64,000 nucleotides of DNA from Roseomonas fluvialis (GTDB taxonomy: Bacteria > Pseudomonadota > Alphaproteobacteria > Acetobacterales > Acetobacteraceae). Below the pieces are notes generated by a model. The model did not search any database. It was given only the letters and a program-made list of their open reading frames with translations, and was not told the DNA's origin. Of the stretch, positions 17,756 through 26,776 are shown in pieces. Position 1 is the first letter of the stretch; each line of letters opens with the position of its first letter. The DNA lies in contig NZ_AP025637.1 of NCBI RefSeq assembly GCF_022846615.1, positions 186,001-250,000 on the forward strand, in the 5' to 3' direction. Both the position numbers and the translations under genes were made by a program.

Positions 17756-19009
17756 ATGACCCCAGCCCGCGCCACCTTCGCCGCCGCCGCCCGCGCCCGC
17801 GCGCCCGAGGTGGCGGCCATCACCCGCCGCCTGGTCGCCGTGCCCTCGCCCAATCCGCCCGGCGACGTCCGGGCCTGCGCGCTGGATTGCGCCGCGCTGC
17901 TGCGCGACCTCGCGCCCGCTGCCGAGGTCTCGCTGCACGACACGTCTCCCGAGGTCACCAACGTGGTTGCGCGCATCGCCGGCGCCGGGCCGGGGCGGAT
18001 TATCGCCTTCAACGGACACCTCGACACCTACCCGGTGAACGAGGCGCTGCCCTGGACGGTCGACCCGCTGGGCGGGGAGGTCCGCGACGGCCGCCTGTAC
18101 GGCCGCGGCACGGCCGACATGAAGGGCGGCATCGCGGCCTCGGTGCTCGCCTTCGCGCTGCTGGCCGAACATCGTGCGGCGTGGCGCGGCGAAGCCATCC
18201 TGACCCTGGCGGGGGATGAGGAAACCATGGGCCCGCTCGGCACCAAGTGGATGCTCGACCATGTGCCGCGCCTCGCGCAGGCGCAGGCGGTGATCATCGG
18301 CGATGCCGGCTCCCCCCGCGTGCTGCGCTTCGGCGAGAAGGGCTTCCTGTGGATCGAGGTCGAGGCGACCGGCACCGCCGCGCATGGCGCGCATGTCCAT
18401 CTCGGCCAGAACGCGATCGACCGGCTGCGTGCCGCGCTCGATGTCGTGGCGGGGCTGCGCGCCCTGCCGGTGGCCGCCCCGCCCGCCGTCACCGCCGCCA
18501 TCGCCGCCGCGCGCCCCATCAGCGAACCGCTCGCCGGCGTCGGCGAGGCCGAGGTGCTGGGCAGCGTCACCGTCAACATCGGCAGGGTCGAGGGCGGCAC
18601 GGCGCCCAACCTGGTGCCGGCCGCGGCCCGCGCGGCCTGCGACATCCGCATGCCGGTCGGCGTTTCGGCAGCCCAGGTCGAAGCCGCGCTGGCCGCCGGG
18701 CTGGGCGCGCTGCCGGGGGTCGCCTGGCGGGTGCTGCGCCGCTTCGAACCCAACCACACGGACCCCGGCGCCGACATCGTGCGCAGGGCCCATGCGGCGG
18801 CCGAGGAGGTGCTGGGCGGCCCCGTCGCGGTGAACATGCGCGTGGGCGGCTCCGATGCCCGCTGGTTCCGCATGGCCGGGCTGCCGACCATCGTCTACGG
18901 ACCGACCCCGCACAACATGGGCGGCGCCGACGAATGGGCCGATCTGGCCGAGCTGGAGGCGGTGGCGCGCGTGCATGCCCTCGCGGCGTTTGATTTCCTC
19001 GCCGGCTGA
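17756..19009 (+). CDS. M20 family metallopeptidase (ArgE/DapE-like)
   Basis: This 417-residue cytoplasmic dizinc amidohydrolase has family signatures NGHLDTYP (first metal His/Asp), [10 protein letters not shown] (bridging Asp), AGDEETMG (catalytic and ligand Glu), a dimerisation domain with [16 protein letters not shown], and a closing [10 protein letters not shown] with the last His ligand. The family removes N-acyl groups from amino acids such as acetylornithine or succinyl-DAP; the sequence alone does not say which. No arg or dap genes sit nearby. The start at 17756 gives the expected N-terminal helix; upstream in-frame ATGs fall in the tandem repeat or before it. Confidence 0.87.
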   Translation: MTPARATFAAAARARAPEVAAITRRLVAVPSPNPPGDVRACALDCAALLRDLAPAAEVSLHDTSPEVTNVVARIAGAGPGRIIAFNGHLDTYPVNEALPWTVDPLGGEVRDGRLYGRGTADMKGGIAASVLAFALLAEHRAAWRGEAILTLAGDEETMGPLGTKWMLDHVPRLAQAQAVIIGDAGSPRVLRFGEKGFLWIEVEATGTAAHGAHVHLGQNAIDRLRAALDVVAGLRALPVAAPPAVTAAIAAARPISEPLAGVGEAEVLGSVTVNIGRVEGGTAPNLVPAAARAACDIRMPVGVSAAQVEAALAAGLGALPGVAWRVLRRFEPNHTDPGADIVRRAHAAAEEVLGGPVAVNMRVGGSDARWFRMAGLPTIVYGPTPHNMGGADEWADLAELEAVARVHALAAFDFLAG

Positions 19010-19029
19010 GGGCAATCACGGGGGCGCAT

Positions 19030-19102
19030 GGGCCTGTAGCTCAATGGTCAGAGCGGGCCGCTCATAACGGCTTGGTTGGGGGTTCGAGTCCCTCCGGGCC
19101 CA
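19030..19102 (+). tRNA. tRNA-Ile2 (anticodon CAU, lysidine type)
   Basis: A complete cloverleaf can be drawn. The 7-pair acceptor GGGCCTG/CGGGCCC has one T-G pair, the D stem is GCTC/GAGC, the anticodon stem GGCCG/CGGCT carries the loop CTCATAA, and the T arm is GGGGG-TTCGAGT-CCCTC with discriminator A. The CAU anticodon with this GGGCCT acceptor is the pattern of the isoleucine tRNA whose C34 is converted to lysidine by TilS to read AUA, not of initiator or elongator Met. CCA is not encoded. It starts 20 bases after the M20 gene. Confidence 0.92.
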
Positions 19103-19112
19103 TGCCCCGCCG

Positions 19113-21022
19113 CTACAGGATGAAGTCTCCCACCTGCAGCGCCACGTTGCCGGTGATCCGGATGGAGAATTCCGCGGTGCCGATCGCGCCGTCGGTATTG
19201 CCGAACAGGAAGGTGTCGCCGCCGATCACCTGGCTGCGCAGCTGCGCGGTGCCGGTGAAGGCCGCGGCGGTGCCGATGTAGGTGAAGGCCTGGTTGCCCG
19301 CTGTCGCGACATCGGCGTCGATGAAGAACACGTCGATGCGGTCGAGCTGCACGCGTGAGACATCCGCGATGCGGTCGCGCACCGGCCCCGGCGCGCCGCT
19401 GTCCGTGGTGGCGCTGAAGCGGACAGGTCGGCCCCGATTCCGCAGCGCAGCACGTCGATGCCCGCGCCGCCGATCAGCAGGTCGTTGCCGCTGCGCCCGG
19501 TCAGCGTATTCGCCAGGTCGTCGCCGGTCAGGGTATCGTGGCCGTTGCCGCCCGCGATCCACTCGATACCGGTGAAGTCGTCGCCCTGCGCATCGCCGCC
19601 CGACGCCTCGCCGGTCGCGAGGTTCACGTTCACCGCCAGCAACGAGCCCAGGTAGTCGAGCTGGTCGCGCAGCCCCTCCCCGCCATCGATCACGTCGGCC
19701 TGCGCGCCGGGGCGCAGGATGTCGTCGCCCGCGCCGCCGTCGAGCGTGTCGGCGCCGGCATTGCCGTCCATCACGTCGTTGCCGGCCCCGCCCTGCATGA
19801 GGTCGGCCTCGTTGTCGCCCCGCATGACGTCGCGCCTGGCCCCGCCCAGCAGCGTGCCGGCGCCGTCGCCGCCGAAGATGCGCCCGTTCAGCACCACGCC
19901 CTCGGTGCCGTCGTACAGGTCGCCGGCGCCGCCCAGGCCGATGTTCCCCACGATCGTGCCGGCGTTGAAGATCTGGTCGATCGTGACCGTGCCGAACACC
20001 GCATCGGTCTCGCCGCCGATCCGCCCCGTATTGTTCAGCACGTTCACGCCTTTCGCGCCGGACGCGCCGCTGAAGATGAAGACGCGCTCGATCACGCCGT
20101 CGTTCTGCACCAGGGCGGAGCGCCCATCGATGGTCACGCCGTTGATGCTGCCGGTGTCGATCAGCACCACCCCCTCGGACCCGCTGGTGGCGAAGCCGCG
20201 CCCGCCGGCGCCATCGCCCGAGAACGTGCCCTGGTTCACCACGGTCACGCTGTTCACGGCATCGAGCACCAGGCCGTTCTCGCGCCCGGCGATGGTGCCG
20301 GTGTTGGTCACCGTCATCTGCGCGGCGTTGCGCAGCAGCGCGCCCTGCACGGCGCCGTCGATCATGCCGCTGTTGGACAGCGGGCCGCCCTGCGAGGAGA
20401 TCTGCACGCCGGCCGCGCCGCCCGAGATCCGGCCCTCGTTGACGATGAAGGCGTCGTCACCTGCGGTGATGTTCACGCCCACGGTGTTGCCGGTGATGGT
20501 GCCGCTGTTGTCCACCCGCGTGCCGGCGGTGAGCGAGACGACGCCGTTCTCCCACCCCGAGACGCGCCCGCTGTTCACCAGCACGTTCGGCCCGCTGCCC
20601 GAACTGGGCAGCGTGCTGGCGCCGAACACGATCGCGCCGGTGCCCAGGACGCTGTTGTCCCTGCCCGAGACCACCTCGCCGGCATTGGTCACGCTATGCC
20701 CGAGCCCCTGCAGCGCGATGCCTGACCCCAGCCCGCCATACACGTAGCCGCCCACACCGATATCGATGCGCGAACCCGAAGCCGGCGTGGCGCCGATGTT
20801 GTCGAGGCGGATCGCATCCGACGCCGCCGCATAGAGCGTGCCGAGGATGGTGAGGTCGTTCGCCAGGCGCTGCAGCGACACGACGGTGGCATTTGACCCG
20901 GTGTTTGTCAGCGTGGCGTCCGCGCCCACGAACAGCCGGTCGAACTCCGTGGCGCCGAGCGTATAGAGCGGCGTGAAGTTCGCCGTGCCTTCCTAATTGC
21001 TGAGGACGATGCGATTGGCCAT
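19113..21022 (-). pseudogene. RTX / beta-helix secreted protein, disrupted twice
   Basis: The translated remnant has an N-terminal half of beta-helix turns (many 'NSGTITG', 'NTGTIAG', 'NQGTFSG'-like repeats). Then come RTX calcium-binding nonapeptides (GGAGNDVMDG, GGAGDDILRP, GGAGIDVLR) and a C-terminus like those of type I-secreted proteins, ending GNVALQVGDFIL. Two lesions break it. From the natural ATG at 21022 the frame reads MANRIVLSN and then an in-frame TAG (20993-20995) before continuing normally as EGTANFTPLY. Near 19419-19426 the frame shifts as if one T were lost, since FRFSATTDSG continues in the neighbouring frame. Repaired, it would encode about 636 residues. Its 3' end lies 10 bases from tRNA-Ile2. 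Confidence 0.85.
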
Positions 21023-21182
21023 GGCACGATGTTCCCGGTTTCGTGACAGAATACTGCGCCATCGAAACGGAATCCGACAATACCGGCCTTGGCCTTGCCG
21101 GGCCGCGGTGCGAGGCCCCCGCGCAGCCCGCGACCCAAGCGCAGCCGGCGGCCCGCGTGCAGGCTCGGCGCCGCCGGTCGCG

Positions 21183-21620
21183 CTACATCAGCAGCAGCGC
21201 CACCCCGGCGCCGGCGGCGCCCAGCAGCGCCAACCCGCGCGCGAGGCGCCGCCGCGGCACCGGTTTGGGGCGTGGCCGTGTCCGCGGCGACAGGCCCGGC
21301 GGCTGTGCGCGCCGGAAGGCCCGGCGCAGCGCCGGCCATGCCGTGGCCGGCAAGGCGCGCGAGGCCGCGAGCGCCGGCACCGAACCCTCCGCCCGCGCCG
21401 CCACGATCCGTTCGCGGTATCGCCCGGCCTGGTCGTCGAAGCGCGAGGCGACCACCACCACCACCAGGCGCGGGTCGGCCAGGGCCTGCGTGACTTCGCG
21501 GAAGCGCCACTGCGCCGCCTCCAGCCCGTCATGCGCGCTGTCGGTGTACCATTGTCCGTGCCGGATGCCGCCGCCGGGGATTGTCGCCAGCAGCATCACC
21601 TCGAAGGTCTCGGGCTCCAT
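21183..21620 (-). CDS. Hypothetical protein with C-terminal membrane anchor
   Basis: The product (145 residues) has an N-terminal soluble domain (MEPETFEVMLLATIPGGG, then a VVVVVASRFDD strand), an Arg/Pro-rich linker, and one C-terminal hydrophobic segment (LALLGAAGAGVALLLM), suggesting a tail-anchored protein. I recognise no family. It is divergent from ettA with 96 bases between starts. The ATG at 21618-21620 is the best start because upstream codons lie in the ettA leader. Function unknown. Confidence 0.7.
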   Translation of the reverse strand: MEPETFEVMLLATIPGGGIRHGQWYTDSAHDGLEAAQWRFREVTQALADPRLVVVVVASRFDDQAGRYRERIVAARAEGSVPALAASRALPATAWPALRRAFRRAQPPGLSPRTRPRPKPVPRRRLARGLALLGAAGAGVALLLM

Positions 21621-21716
21621 GGCGGGCTCCGTCGCCGTGTCTCGCGGGCTGCTTGGCGCGGTGGGGCTGCCCCTGTAGAACCCCGCCTTCCCAGACGAGA
21701 CGCAGGTCCCCGCACC

Positions 21717-23396
21717 ATGGCCGCCTACCAGTACGTCTATGTGATGAAAGACCTTACCAAGTCCTATCCGGGCGGCCGTGAGATCTTCAAAGGCATCACC
21801 CTGTCCTTCCTGCCGGGGGTGAAGATCGGCGTGCTGGGGCCGAACGGCGCGGGCAAATCGACGCTCATGCGCATCATGGCCGGCCAGGACAAGGAATTCG
21901 GCGGCGAGGCCTGGGCGGCCGAGGGCGTGCGCGTGGGCTACCTGTCGCAGGAACCCGAGCTCGATCCCAACCTGACGGTCGGCGAGAATGTCCGCCTCGC
22001 CTTCGCCGAGCTCAACGCCCACATGGCGCGCTTCAACGAGATCTCCGAGAAATTCGCCGAGGAGATGTCCGAGGACGAGATGAACACGCTGCTCGCCGAG
22101 CAGGCCGAGCTGCAGGAGAAGATCGACGCCGCCAATGGCTGGGAGATCGACCGCCAGGTCGAGATCGCGCTGGATGCGCTGCGCTGCCCGCCGCCCGATG
22201 CCGCGGTGACCAACCTGTCGGGCGGCGAGCGCCGCCGTGTCGCGTTGTGCCGGCTGCTGCTGGAAAAGCCCGACATGCTGCTGCTCGACGAACCGACAAA
22301 CCACCTCGATGCCGAGAGCGTGTCGTGGCTGGAGCAGACGCTGAAGGCCTACACCGGCACGGTGCTGATCGTCACCCACGACCGCTACTTCCTCGACAAC
22401 GTGACGTCCTGGATTCTCGAGGTCGATCGCGGCCGCGGCATTCCCTACGAGGGCAACTACTCCACCTACCTCGAGCAGAAGCGCAAGCGCATGGCGCAGG
22501 AGGAGCGCGAGGAGAGCGCCCGCCAGCGCCAGCTGGCCGAGGAACGCGACTGGATCGGGCGCAGCCCGTCGGCTCGCCAGGCGAAGTCCAAGGCGCGCAT
22601 CGCGGCCTATGAAGACCTGCTGCGCGCCAGCCAGGACAAGGCCCCCGACCCGACCGAGATCGCCATCCCGCCGGCACCCCGCCTGGGCAATACGGTGATC
22701 GTCGCGGAGGGGCTGCGCAAGGGCTACGGGAACTCGCTGCTGATCGACGACCTGTCGTTCAAGCTGCCGCCGGGCGGCATCGTCGGCGTGATCGGCCCCA
22801 ACGGCGCGGGCAAGACCACGCTGTTCAAGATGATCATGGGCCGCGAGCAGCCCGATGCCGGCACGCTGACGGTCGGCGAGAGCGTGCAGCTCGGCTACGT
22901 CGACCAGTCCCGCGACAGCCTCGATGACAGCAAGTCCGTCTGGCAGGAGATCTCGGGCGGGGAGGACATGATCACCATCGGCAAGCGGTCGGTGCCGTCC
23001 CGCGCCTATTGCGCCGCCTACAACTTCAAGGGCGGCGACCAGCAGAAGAAGGTGGGCTCGCTGTCGGGCGGCGAGCGCAACCGCGTGCACCTCGCGAAGA
23101 TGCTCAAGCGCGAGCACAACGTGCTGCTGCTCGACGAACCGACCAACGACCTGGATGTGGAAACCCTGCGTGCGCTCGAGAATGCGCTGATGGATTTCGC
23201 GGGCTGCGCGGTGATCATCTCGCACGACCGCTTCTTCCTGGATCGGCTCGCGACGCACATCCTGGCCTTCGAGGGCGACAGCCACGTCGAGTGGTTCGAG
23301 GGGAACTTCGAGGCCTACGAAGAGGACAAGCGACGTCGACTCGGCGAACACGCTACCGACCCGCACCGCATCAAGTACAAGCCGCTCGCCCGCTGA
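21717..23396 (+). CDS. ettA: Energy-dependent translational throttle EttA (ABC-F)
   Basis: EttA is a soluble ABC-F ATPase that binds the ribosomal E site and gates the first elongation step according to ATP/ADP. The 559-residue protein has two nucleotide-binding domains: Walker A GPNGAGKS at 41-48 and again near residue 360, signature LSGGERRR and LSGGERNR, and Walker B LLLDEPTN twice. They are joined by the P-site interaction motif linker (charged helix with ERDWIGRSPSARQAKSKAR), which identifies EttA within the ABC-F family. No membrane domain is present. The start at 21717 gives the canonical YVYVMKDLTK N-terminus. Confidence 0.95.
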   Translation: MAAYQYVYVMKDLTKSYPGGREIFKGITLSFLPGVKIGVLGPNGAGKSTLMRIMAGQDKEFGGEAWAAEGVRVGYLSQEPELDPNLTVGENVRLAFAELNAHMARFNEISEKFAEEMSEDEMNTLLAEQAELQEKIDAANGWEIDRQVEIALDALRCPPPDAAVTNLSGGERRRVALCRLLLEKPDMLLLDEPTNHLDAESVSWLEQTLKAYTGTVLIVTHDRYFLDNVTSWILEVDRGRGIPYEGNYSTYLEQKRKRMAQEEREESARQRQLAEERDWIGRSPSARQAKSKARIAAYEDLLRASQDKAPDPTEIAIPPAPRLGNTVIVAEGLRKGYGNSLLIDDLSFKLPPGGIVGVIGPNGAGKTTLFKMIMGREQPDAGTLTVGESVQLGYVDQSRDSLDDSKSVWQEISGGEDMITIGKRSVPSRAYCAAYNFKGGDQQKKVGSLSGGERNRVHLAKMLKREHNVLLLDEPTNDLDVETLRALENALMDFAGCAVIISHDRFFLDRLATHILAFEGDSHVEWFEGNFEAYEEDKRRRLGEHATDPHRIKYKPLAR

Positions 23397-23400
23397 GGCC

Positions 23401-23417
23401 GGGGGGCACGCGCCCCC
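23401..23417 (+). terminator. Hairpin after ettA
   Basis: A 7-pair G/C stem (GGGGGGC / GCCCCCC) around a short ACG-type loop begins 5 bases after the ettA stop. A CTTTCTC stretch follows some 15 bases later, so termination may be weak or Rho-aided. Confidence 0.5.
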
Positions 23418-23484
23418 CGCGACCCTGGTCTTTCTCCGGGCGAGCCGCGACCCGGCGCGCACGCCGATCCGACGGAGGGCGCAG

Positions 23485-24009
23485 ATGAGCGCAGCCATGC
23501 AGGCGCTGAAGTCCACGCGGCTGATCACGACCGAGCGGCTGATGCTGATCCCGCCCGGGCGCGAGAACCTGCCCGACCTGATCCGCCTCAAGGCCGACGA
23601 GCGTGTCTTCGGCTGGATGCTGCATGGCGTGCGCAGCGAACAGCGCACGCGCGAGGAACTGGAGGACGACATCGACTTCTGGGAGGTGCGCGGCTACGGC
23701 ACCTGGTGCGTCTTCGAGCGCGCGACGGGCGATTTCCTGGGCATCTGCGGCCTGATGGAACGCCCGGACGGGCGCGGTGTCGCGCTGCGCTACGCGCTGT
23801 GGCCGGAATGCCGCGGGAAGGGTTATGCGCGGGAGGCGGCGCGGGCCGCGCTCGCCTTCGGGCACCGCGCGGGCCTGCCGCGCATCATCGCGGTGGCGCG
23901 CGAGGAGAACGAGGCCTCGCGCGCGGTGATGGCCGACATCGGCATGACGCCGGCGGGCGACTACCGCTACCAGGGCCACCGCATGCTGGTGTTCGAAAGC
24001 CGCGGCTGA
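23485..24009 (+). CDS. GNAT family N-acetyltransferase (RimJ/RimL type)
   Basis: This 174-residue acetyltransferase carries the RimJ/RimL opening LITTERLMLIPP, the acetyl-CoA-binding stretch ECRGKGYAREAARAALAF (Q/RxxGxG/A-type loop) near residue 112, and the ASRAVMADIGMTPAG end. Such enzymes acetylate N-terminal or side-chain amines of proteins or small molecules; the acceptor is unknown. It has its own good Shine-Dalgarno (GGAGGG) 9-14 bases before the ATG. It is convergent with the membrane protein gene downstream. Confidence 0.88.
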   Translation: MSAAMQALKSTRLITTERLMLIPPGRENLPDLIRLKADERVFGWMLHGVRSEQRTREELEDDIDFWEVRGYGTWCVFERATGDFLGICGLMERPDGRGVALRYALWPECRGKGYAREAARAALAFGHRAGLPRIIAVAREENEASRAVMADIGMTPAGDYRYQGHRMLVFESRG

Positions 24010-24014
24010 CCCCT

Positions 24015-24524
24015 TCAGCGGCGCGCCGCGCGGCGGCGCCAGGCCAGCGCCAGTGCCAGTGCCAGTGCCAGGTTGCAGCCCAGCAGCCCGGCGCCGGCCG
24101 GCACCAGGTGGTGCAGCGCGCCCGCGGGCGTGAAGACCACGAAGGTCCAGGCGATCTTGGCCAGCACCATCGCATTCAGCACGACCAGGCCCCAGGCGAA
24201 GGACCGGCGCCAGAAGGCGGCCGCGAGCGCGGCGAGGCTCACCGGCACCAGCAGCGCGACCGCGACCTTGGCCGGTCCCCAGGGACCGAGCAGGTAGTCG
24301 CGCTCCGCGGCCAGCACGGCGACCGTCATAGCCGAGGGTACCTCGGGTGTGGGGAACCACGCCATGCTGGTGACCAGGGCCAGCAGGGTCAGCGCGAGGC
24401 CCGCGACGCTGCGCCGCCAGGCAAACCAGCACCAGGGCAGCAGGAAGAAGGGCCGGATCCACCAGCTCCATTCATTGTGGTGCCGCGCCCAGGCCCAGGC
24501 TGCGATCTCCTCGAGCGAACCCAT
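24015..24524 (-). CDS. Hypothetical membrane protein
   Basis: A 169-residue protein with about five hydrophobic segments and an aromatic-rich N-terminus (WAWARHHNEWSWWIRPFF). It ends in an unusual alternating Leu-Ala run encoded by a hexanucleotide repeat (24043-24072), then a basic tail. I recognise no family. It starts 9 bases after the stop of the upstream gene on the same strand, so the two probably form a small operon. Confidence 0.7.
   Translation of the reverse strand: MGSLEEIAAWAWARHHNEWSWWIRPFFLLPWCWFAWRRSVAGLALTLLALVTSMAWFPTPEVPSAMTVAVLAAERDYLLGPWGPAKVAVALLVPVSLAALAAAFWRRSFAWGLVVLNAMVLAKIAWTFVVFTPAGALHHLVPAGAGLLGCNLALALALALAWRRRAARR
24043..24072 (+). repeat. Hexanucleotide tandem repeat inside a membrane-protein gene
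   Basis: Five consecutive GCCAGY-GCCAGT-type hexamers encode alternating Leu-Ala residues in the last membrane segment of the overlapping minus-strand gene. Gain or loss of a unit would keep the frame, changing the helix by two residues at a time. Confidence 0.75.
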
Positions 24525-24533
24525 CCGCCTCCG

Positions 24534-24986
24534 CTACTCGAGCACCTCCGGCCAGCCGATGAAGATGCCGACATCGCCGGGCATGCCGCCGGGATAGTCG
24601 ATCACCCGCGCACTGAAGGTGAAGCCGCCGGGTTTCAGGTCGCGGTCCCACCATTCGTAGATCTTGTGCATCACCCCCGGCAGCGTGTCTTGCCAGCCCT
24701 CCAGGCGGTTGTTGATGCGCCGCCCGCCATCCTCGCAGAGCACCGAGGGGAAGCGCACCAGCATCAACTCGCGCTCGCCGGCTTCGAAGGCGCGGCGGAT
24801 GCGCAGCAGGGCACGGTCGCGGTCCTCCTGCGTGATCTCATAGGTCTGCACGCGGTGGGAAAAGGTCTCGAGCTCGGCGCGCTTGTGCGCGGCCGCCTCT
24901 TCGGCCTCGGCGCGCCGGCGTTCGGCGGCGGCCGCCTTGGCGGCGAACAGGTCGCGGATCGACAGGGCGGGTGGATGCGGGTCCAT
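24534..24986 (-). CDS. Hypothetical cytoplasmic protein
   Basis: The 150-residue product begins MDPHPPALSIRDLF, continues with a charged Ala/Glu/Arg helix (residues 15-45, possibly a short coiled coil), and ends in a compact domain with FPSVLCEDGGRRIN, WWDRDLKPGGF and a closing IGWPEVLE. I do not recognise the family. The ATG at 24986 is chosen over one ten codons upstream because a GGAG-like Shine-Dalgarno lies just before it. It precedes a membrane protein gene by 9 bases. Confidence 0.7.
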   Translation of the reverse strand: MDPHPPALSIRDLFAAKAAAAERRRAEAEEAAAHKRAELETFSHRVQTYEITQEDRDRALLRIRRAFEAGERELMLVRFPSVLCEDGGRRINNRLEGWQDTLPGVMHKIYEWWDRDLKPGGFTFSARVIDYPGGMPGDVGIFIGWPEVLE

Positions 24987-25061
24987 GGCGGCGTGCTCTC
25001 CGAAGGGGAGGCACACCTACAGCATGCGAACGACGCAGGTCTTGACCTGCGTCAACGCGCG

Positions 25062-25706
25062 TCAGCTGCGCGCCTCGCGTGCTGCGAGCTGCGCGATCTG
25101 GTTGCGCATGGCATCGAGCAACGCGGCCACGCGCCCGCCATTGCGCTGGATAACGGCCGAGTATTCGCTGCGCGTGGTCAGGCGCAGCGAGGTGCCCTCG
25201 GCGATCACGTCCACCACGCGGGGCTGGCCGCCGACCTCGGCCACGCGCCAGTCGAGCGAGAAGGCCGGCTGGCTCGGGCGTTCGATGATGGTGTTGACCA
25301 GGACGTCTTCCTCGGTGCGCTGCTGGCTGCGGCCGAGCGAGAAGCGCACGCCGCGGTATTCCCCGAAGCGCGCCGAGAGGTTGCGCACGATGATGTCGTC
25401 GAACAGGCGGTTGTAGTCCGCGAGTTCCGCCGGCGAGGCCTGGCGGACGTACCGACCCAGGATGAAGCGGCCGGTCCCTTCAATGTCGACGGTGCGGCGC
25501 AGCACGGCGGCGACCTTGTCGCGCCGCGCCGCGACGTCGGACCGTGTGTCATTGATGGCTGCGACCAGCTCGTTGCCGGCGTCGCGCACGAAGGCGGCGG
25601 CGCGGGCCGGGTCGATCTCGGCATGGCCGGCGCGCGGCCAGGCCAGTGCCAGGGTCGCGGCGGCGGCGGGGAGGGCGAGGAGGGTGCGGCGTTGCATGGG
25701 GCTCAT
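25062..25706 (-). CDS. mlaC: MlaC-type periplasmic phospholipid carrier
   Basis: MlaC shuttles phospholipids across the periplasm between the outer-membrane MlaA complex and the inner-membrane MlaFEDB transporter. The 214-residue protein has a signal peptide (RRTLLALPAAAATLALAWP, ending GHA) and the MlaC/Ttg2D fold, with an FILGRYVRQAS segment, LFDDIIVRNLSARFGEY and the DWRVAEVGGQPRVVDVIAEGTSLRLTTRSEY core. It follows mlaA by 26 bases on the same strand, so the two outer components are co-transcribed. mlaDEF are not in the window. An alternative start is the Met at position 4. Confidence 0.9.
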   Translation of the reverse strand: MSPMQRRTLLALPAAAATLALAWPRAGHAEIDPARAAAFVRDAGNELVAAINDTRSDVAARRDKVAAVLRRTVDIEGTGRFILGRYVRQASPAELADYNRLFDDIIVRNLSARFGEYRGVRFSLGRSQQRTEEDVLVNTIIERPSQPAFSLDWRVAEVGGQPRVVDVIAEGTSLRLTTRSEYSAVIQRNGGRVAALLDAMRNQIAQLAAREARS

Positions 25707-25732
25707 ATGGTTCCTGGCACCCGGATTCCGAG

Positions 25733-26566
25733 TCATCGGGCCGGCGGCGGCGCGGCGTCGGGCCCGCCGGGTGCCGTGACACCCTGGCCGAAGCCGGTGA
25801 CGCCGGAGGGCCCCACCACGTTCCCGCCGGGGCTTTCCTGGTTGCGGATCTCGAAGGCGCGGCGCTGGCGATACGCCGAGCGCAGCGTGGAATAGGGGTC
25901 GAGCGAGGTGGCGCGGACCTGGTCGATGGGCTCCAGCAGCGCCTCGCGCGTGTCGACCACCGTGAGGCCGAGCTGGGTCCAGCCCGCGGCATCCACGATC
26001 AGCCCCTGGCCCAGCCAGGAGAGCGGGTTGATCGCGAGGTCGACCGCCTGGCCGCCGAGGTCGCGCGGGGAGGAAGGGCCGAAGAGCGGGACGAACATAT
26101 AGAAGCCCTCGCCCGCGCCCCAGACCGCCAGCGTCTGGCCGAAATCCTCGGAATGGCCGGGCACGCCCCATTCGCGCGCGACATCCAGCAGGCCGCCGAC
26201 GCCCAGGGTGGAATTGACCATGAAGCGGCCGAGGGTGATGCGCGCCCGCGGAATGTTGCCCTGCAGCAGGTCGTTGGCGAGGATCACCGGCGCGCGCAGG
26301 TTGCCCAGCACGTTGCGGATGCCCGAGCGGATGGGCTGCGGCAGGATGTCGCGATAGGCCTCGGCGACCGGCTGGAGCACATAGCGGTCGGCCACTTCAT
26401 GCACTTCGAACATGGCGCGGTTGGCGGGTTCGAAGGGGTCGTTGGTCTCGCGGAATTCGGCGAGGCCCTCGGCGTCATCGGGGTCGGGGCGCGTGGCGCA
26501 GCCGGCGGCGGCCAGGGCCAGCAGCAGCGCCAGGCCGCGCAGGCCAAGGGATTGGGACGGAAGCAT
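25733..26566 (-). CDS. mlaA: MlaA (VacJ) outer-membrane lipoprotein
   Basis: MlaA removes misplaced phospholipids from the outer leaflet of the outer membrane. The 277-residue product is a lipoprotein (lipobox ending AAGC, Cys23). It shows the MlaA signature DPFEPANRAMFEVHEVADRYVLQPVAEAYRDILP, the IRNVLGNLRAPVILANDLLQGN segment, and the helix-turn region GVGGLLDVAREWGVPGHSEDFGQTLAVWGAGEG. The Pro-rich C-terminal tail is longer than in enteric forms. It heads the mlaA-mlaC unit and is divergent from metF with 210 bases between starts. Confidence 0.93.
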   Translation of the reverse strand: MLPSQSLGLRGLALLLALAAAGCATRPDPDDAEGLAEFRETNDPFEPANRAMFEVHEVADRYVLQPVAEAYRDILPQPIRSGIRNVLGNLRAPVILANDLLQGNIPRARITLGRFMVNSTLGVGGLLDVAREWGVPGHSEDFGQTLAVWGAGEGFYMFVPLFGPSSPRDLGGQAVDLAINPLSWLGQGLIVDAAGWTQLGLTVVDTREALLEPIDQVRATSLDPYSTLRSAYRQRRAFEIRNQESPGGNVVGPSGVTGFGQGVTAPGGPDAAPPPAR

Positions 26567-26776
26567 CACGGCGAAATACACAGTCCTTCCGCACGTTGGA
26601 ACCGATTTCCCAACGGGGGTTGCCGGGAGAGGGTTGCACACCAGCCTACTGCGTGGTTGTGGCGTTGCAGTGAACCGCTTCGCCGCGAAACGTAACGAAG
26701 CCTTGCAAGCCCCGGCCGGACAGGCGACAGGGGGCGCCCCGCGGCAGCGGGCCGGACGCCACGAGGAACGCGCGCG

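Noticed and set aside
19600..19850. Regular repeats in the RTX region as a possible CRISPR or DNA repeat array
   Set aside because: The periodicity is at protein level (GGxGxDxLxG nonapeptides); DNA units are not identical and there are no spacers.
20694..21080. Alternative 128-codon minus-strand frame at the start of the RTX gene
   Set aside because: It is the +1 shadow of the RTX reading frame; the RTX frame itself continues coherently through the amber codon.
26567..26776. Possible SAM/SAH riboswitch upstream of metF
   Set aside because: A GCTTCG/CGAAGC stem is present, but no known riboswitch core could be drawn around it.
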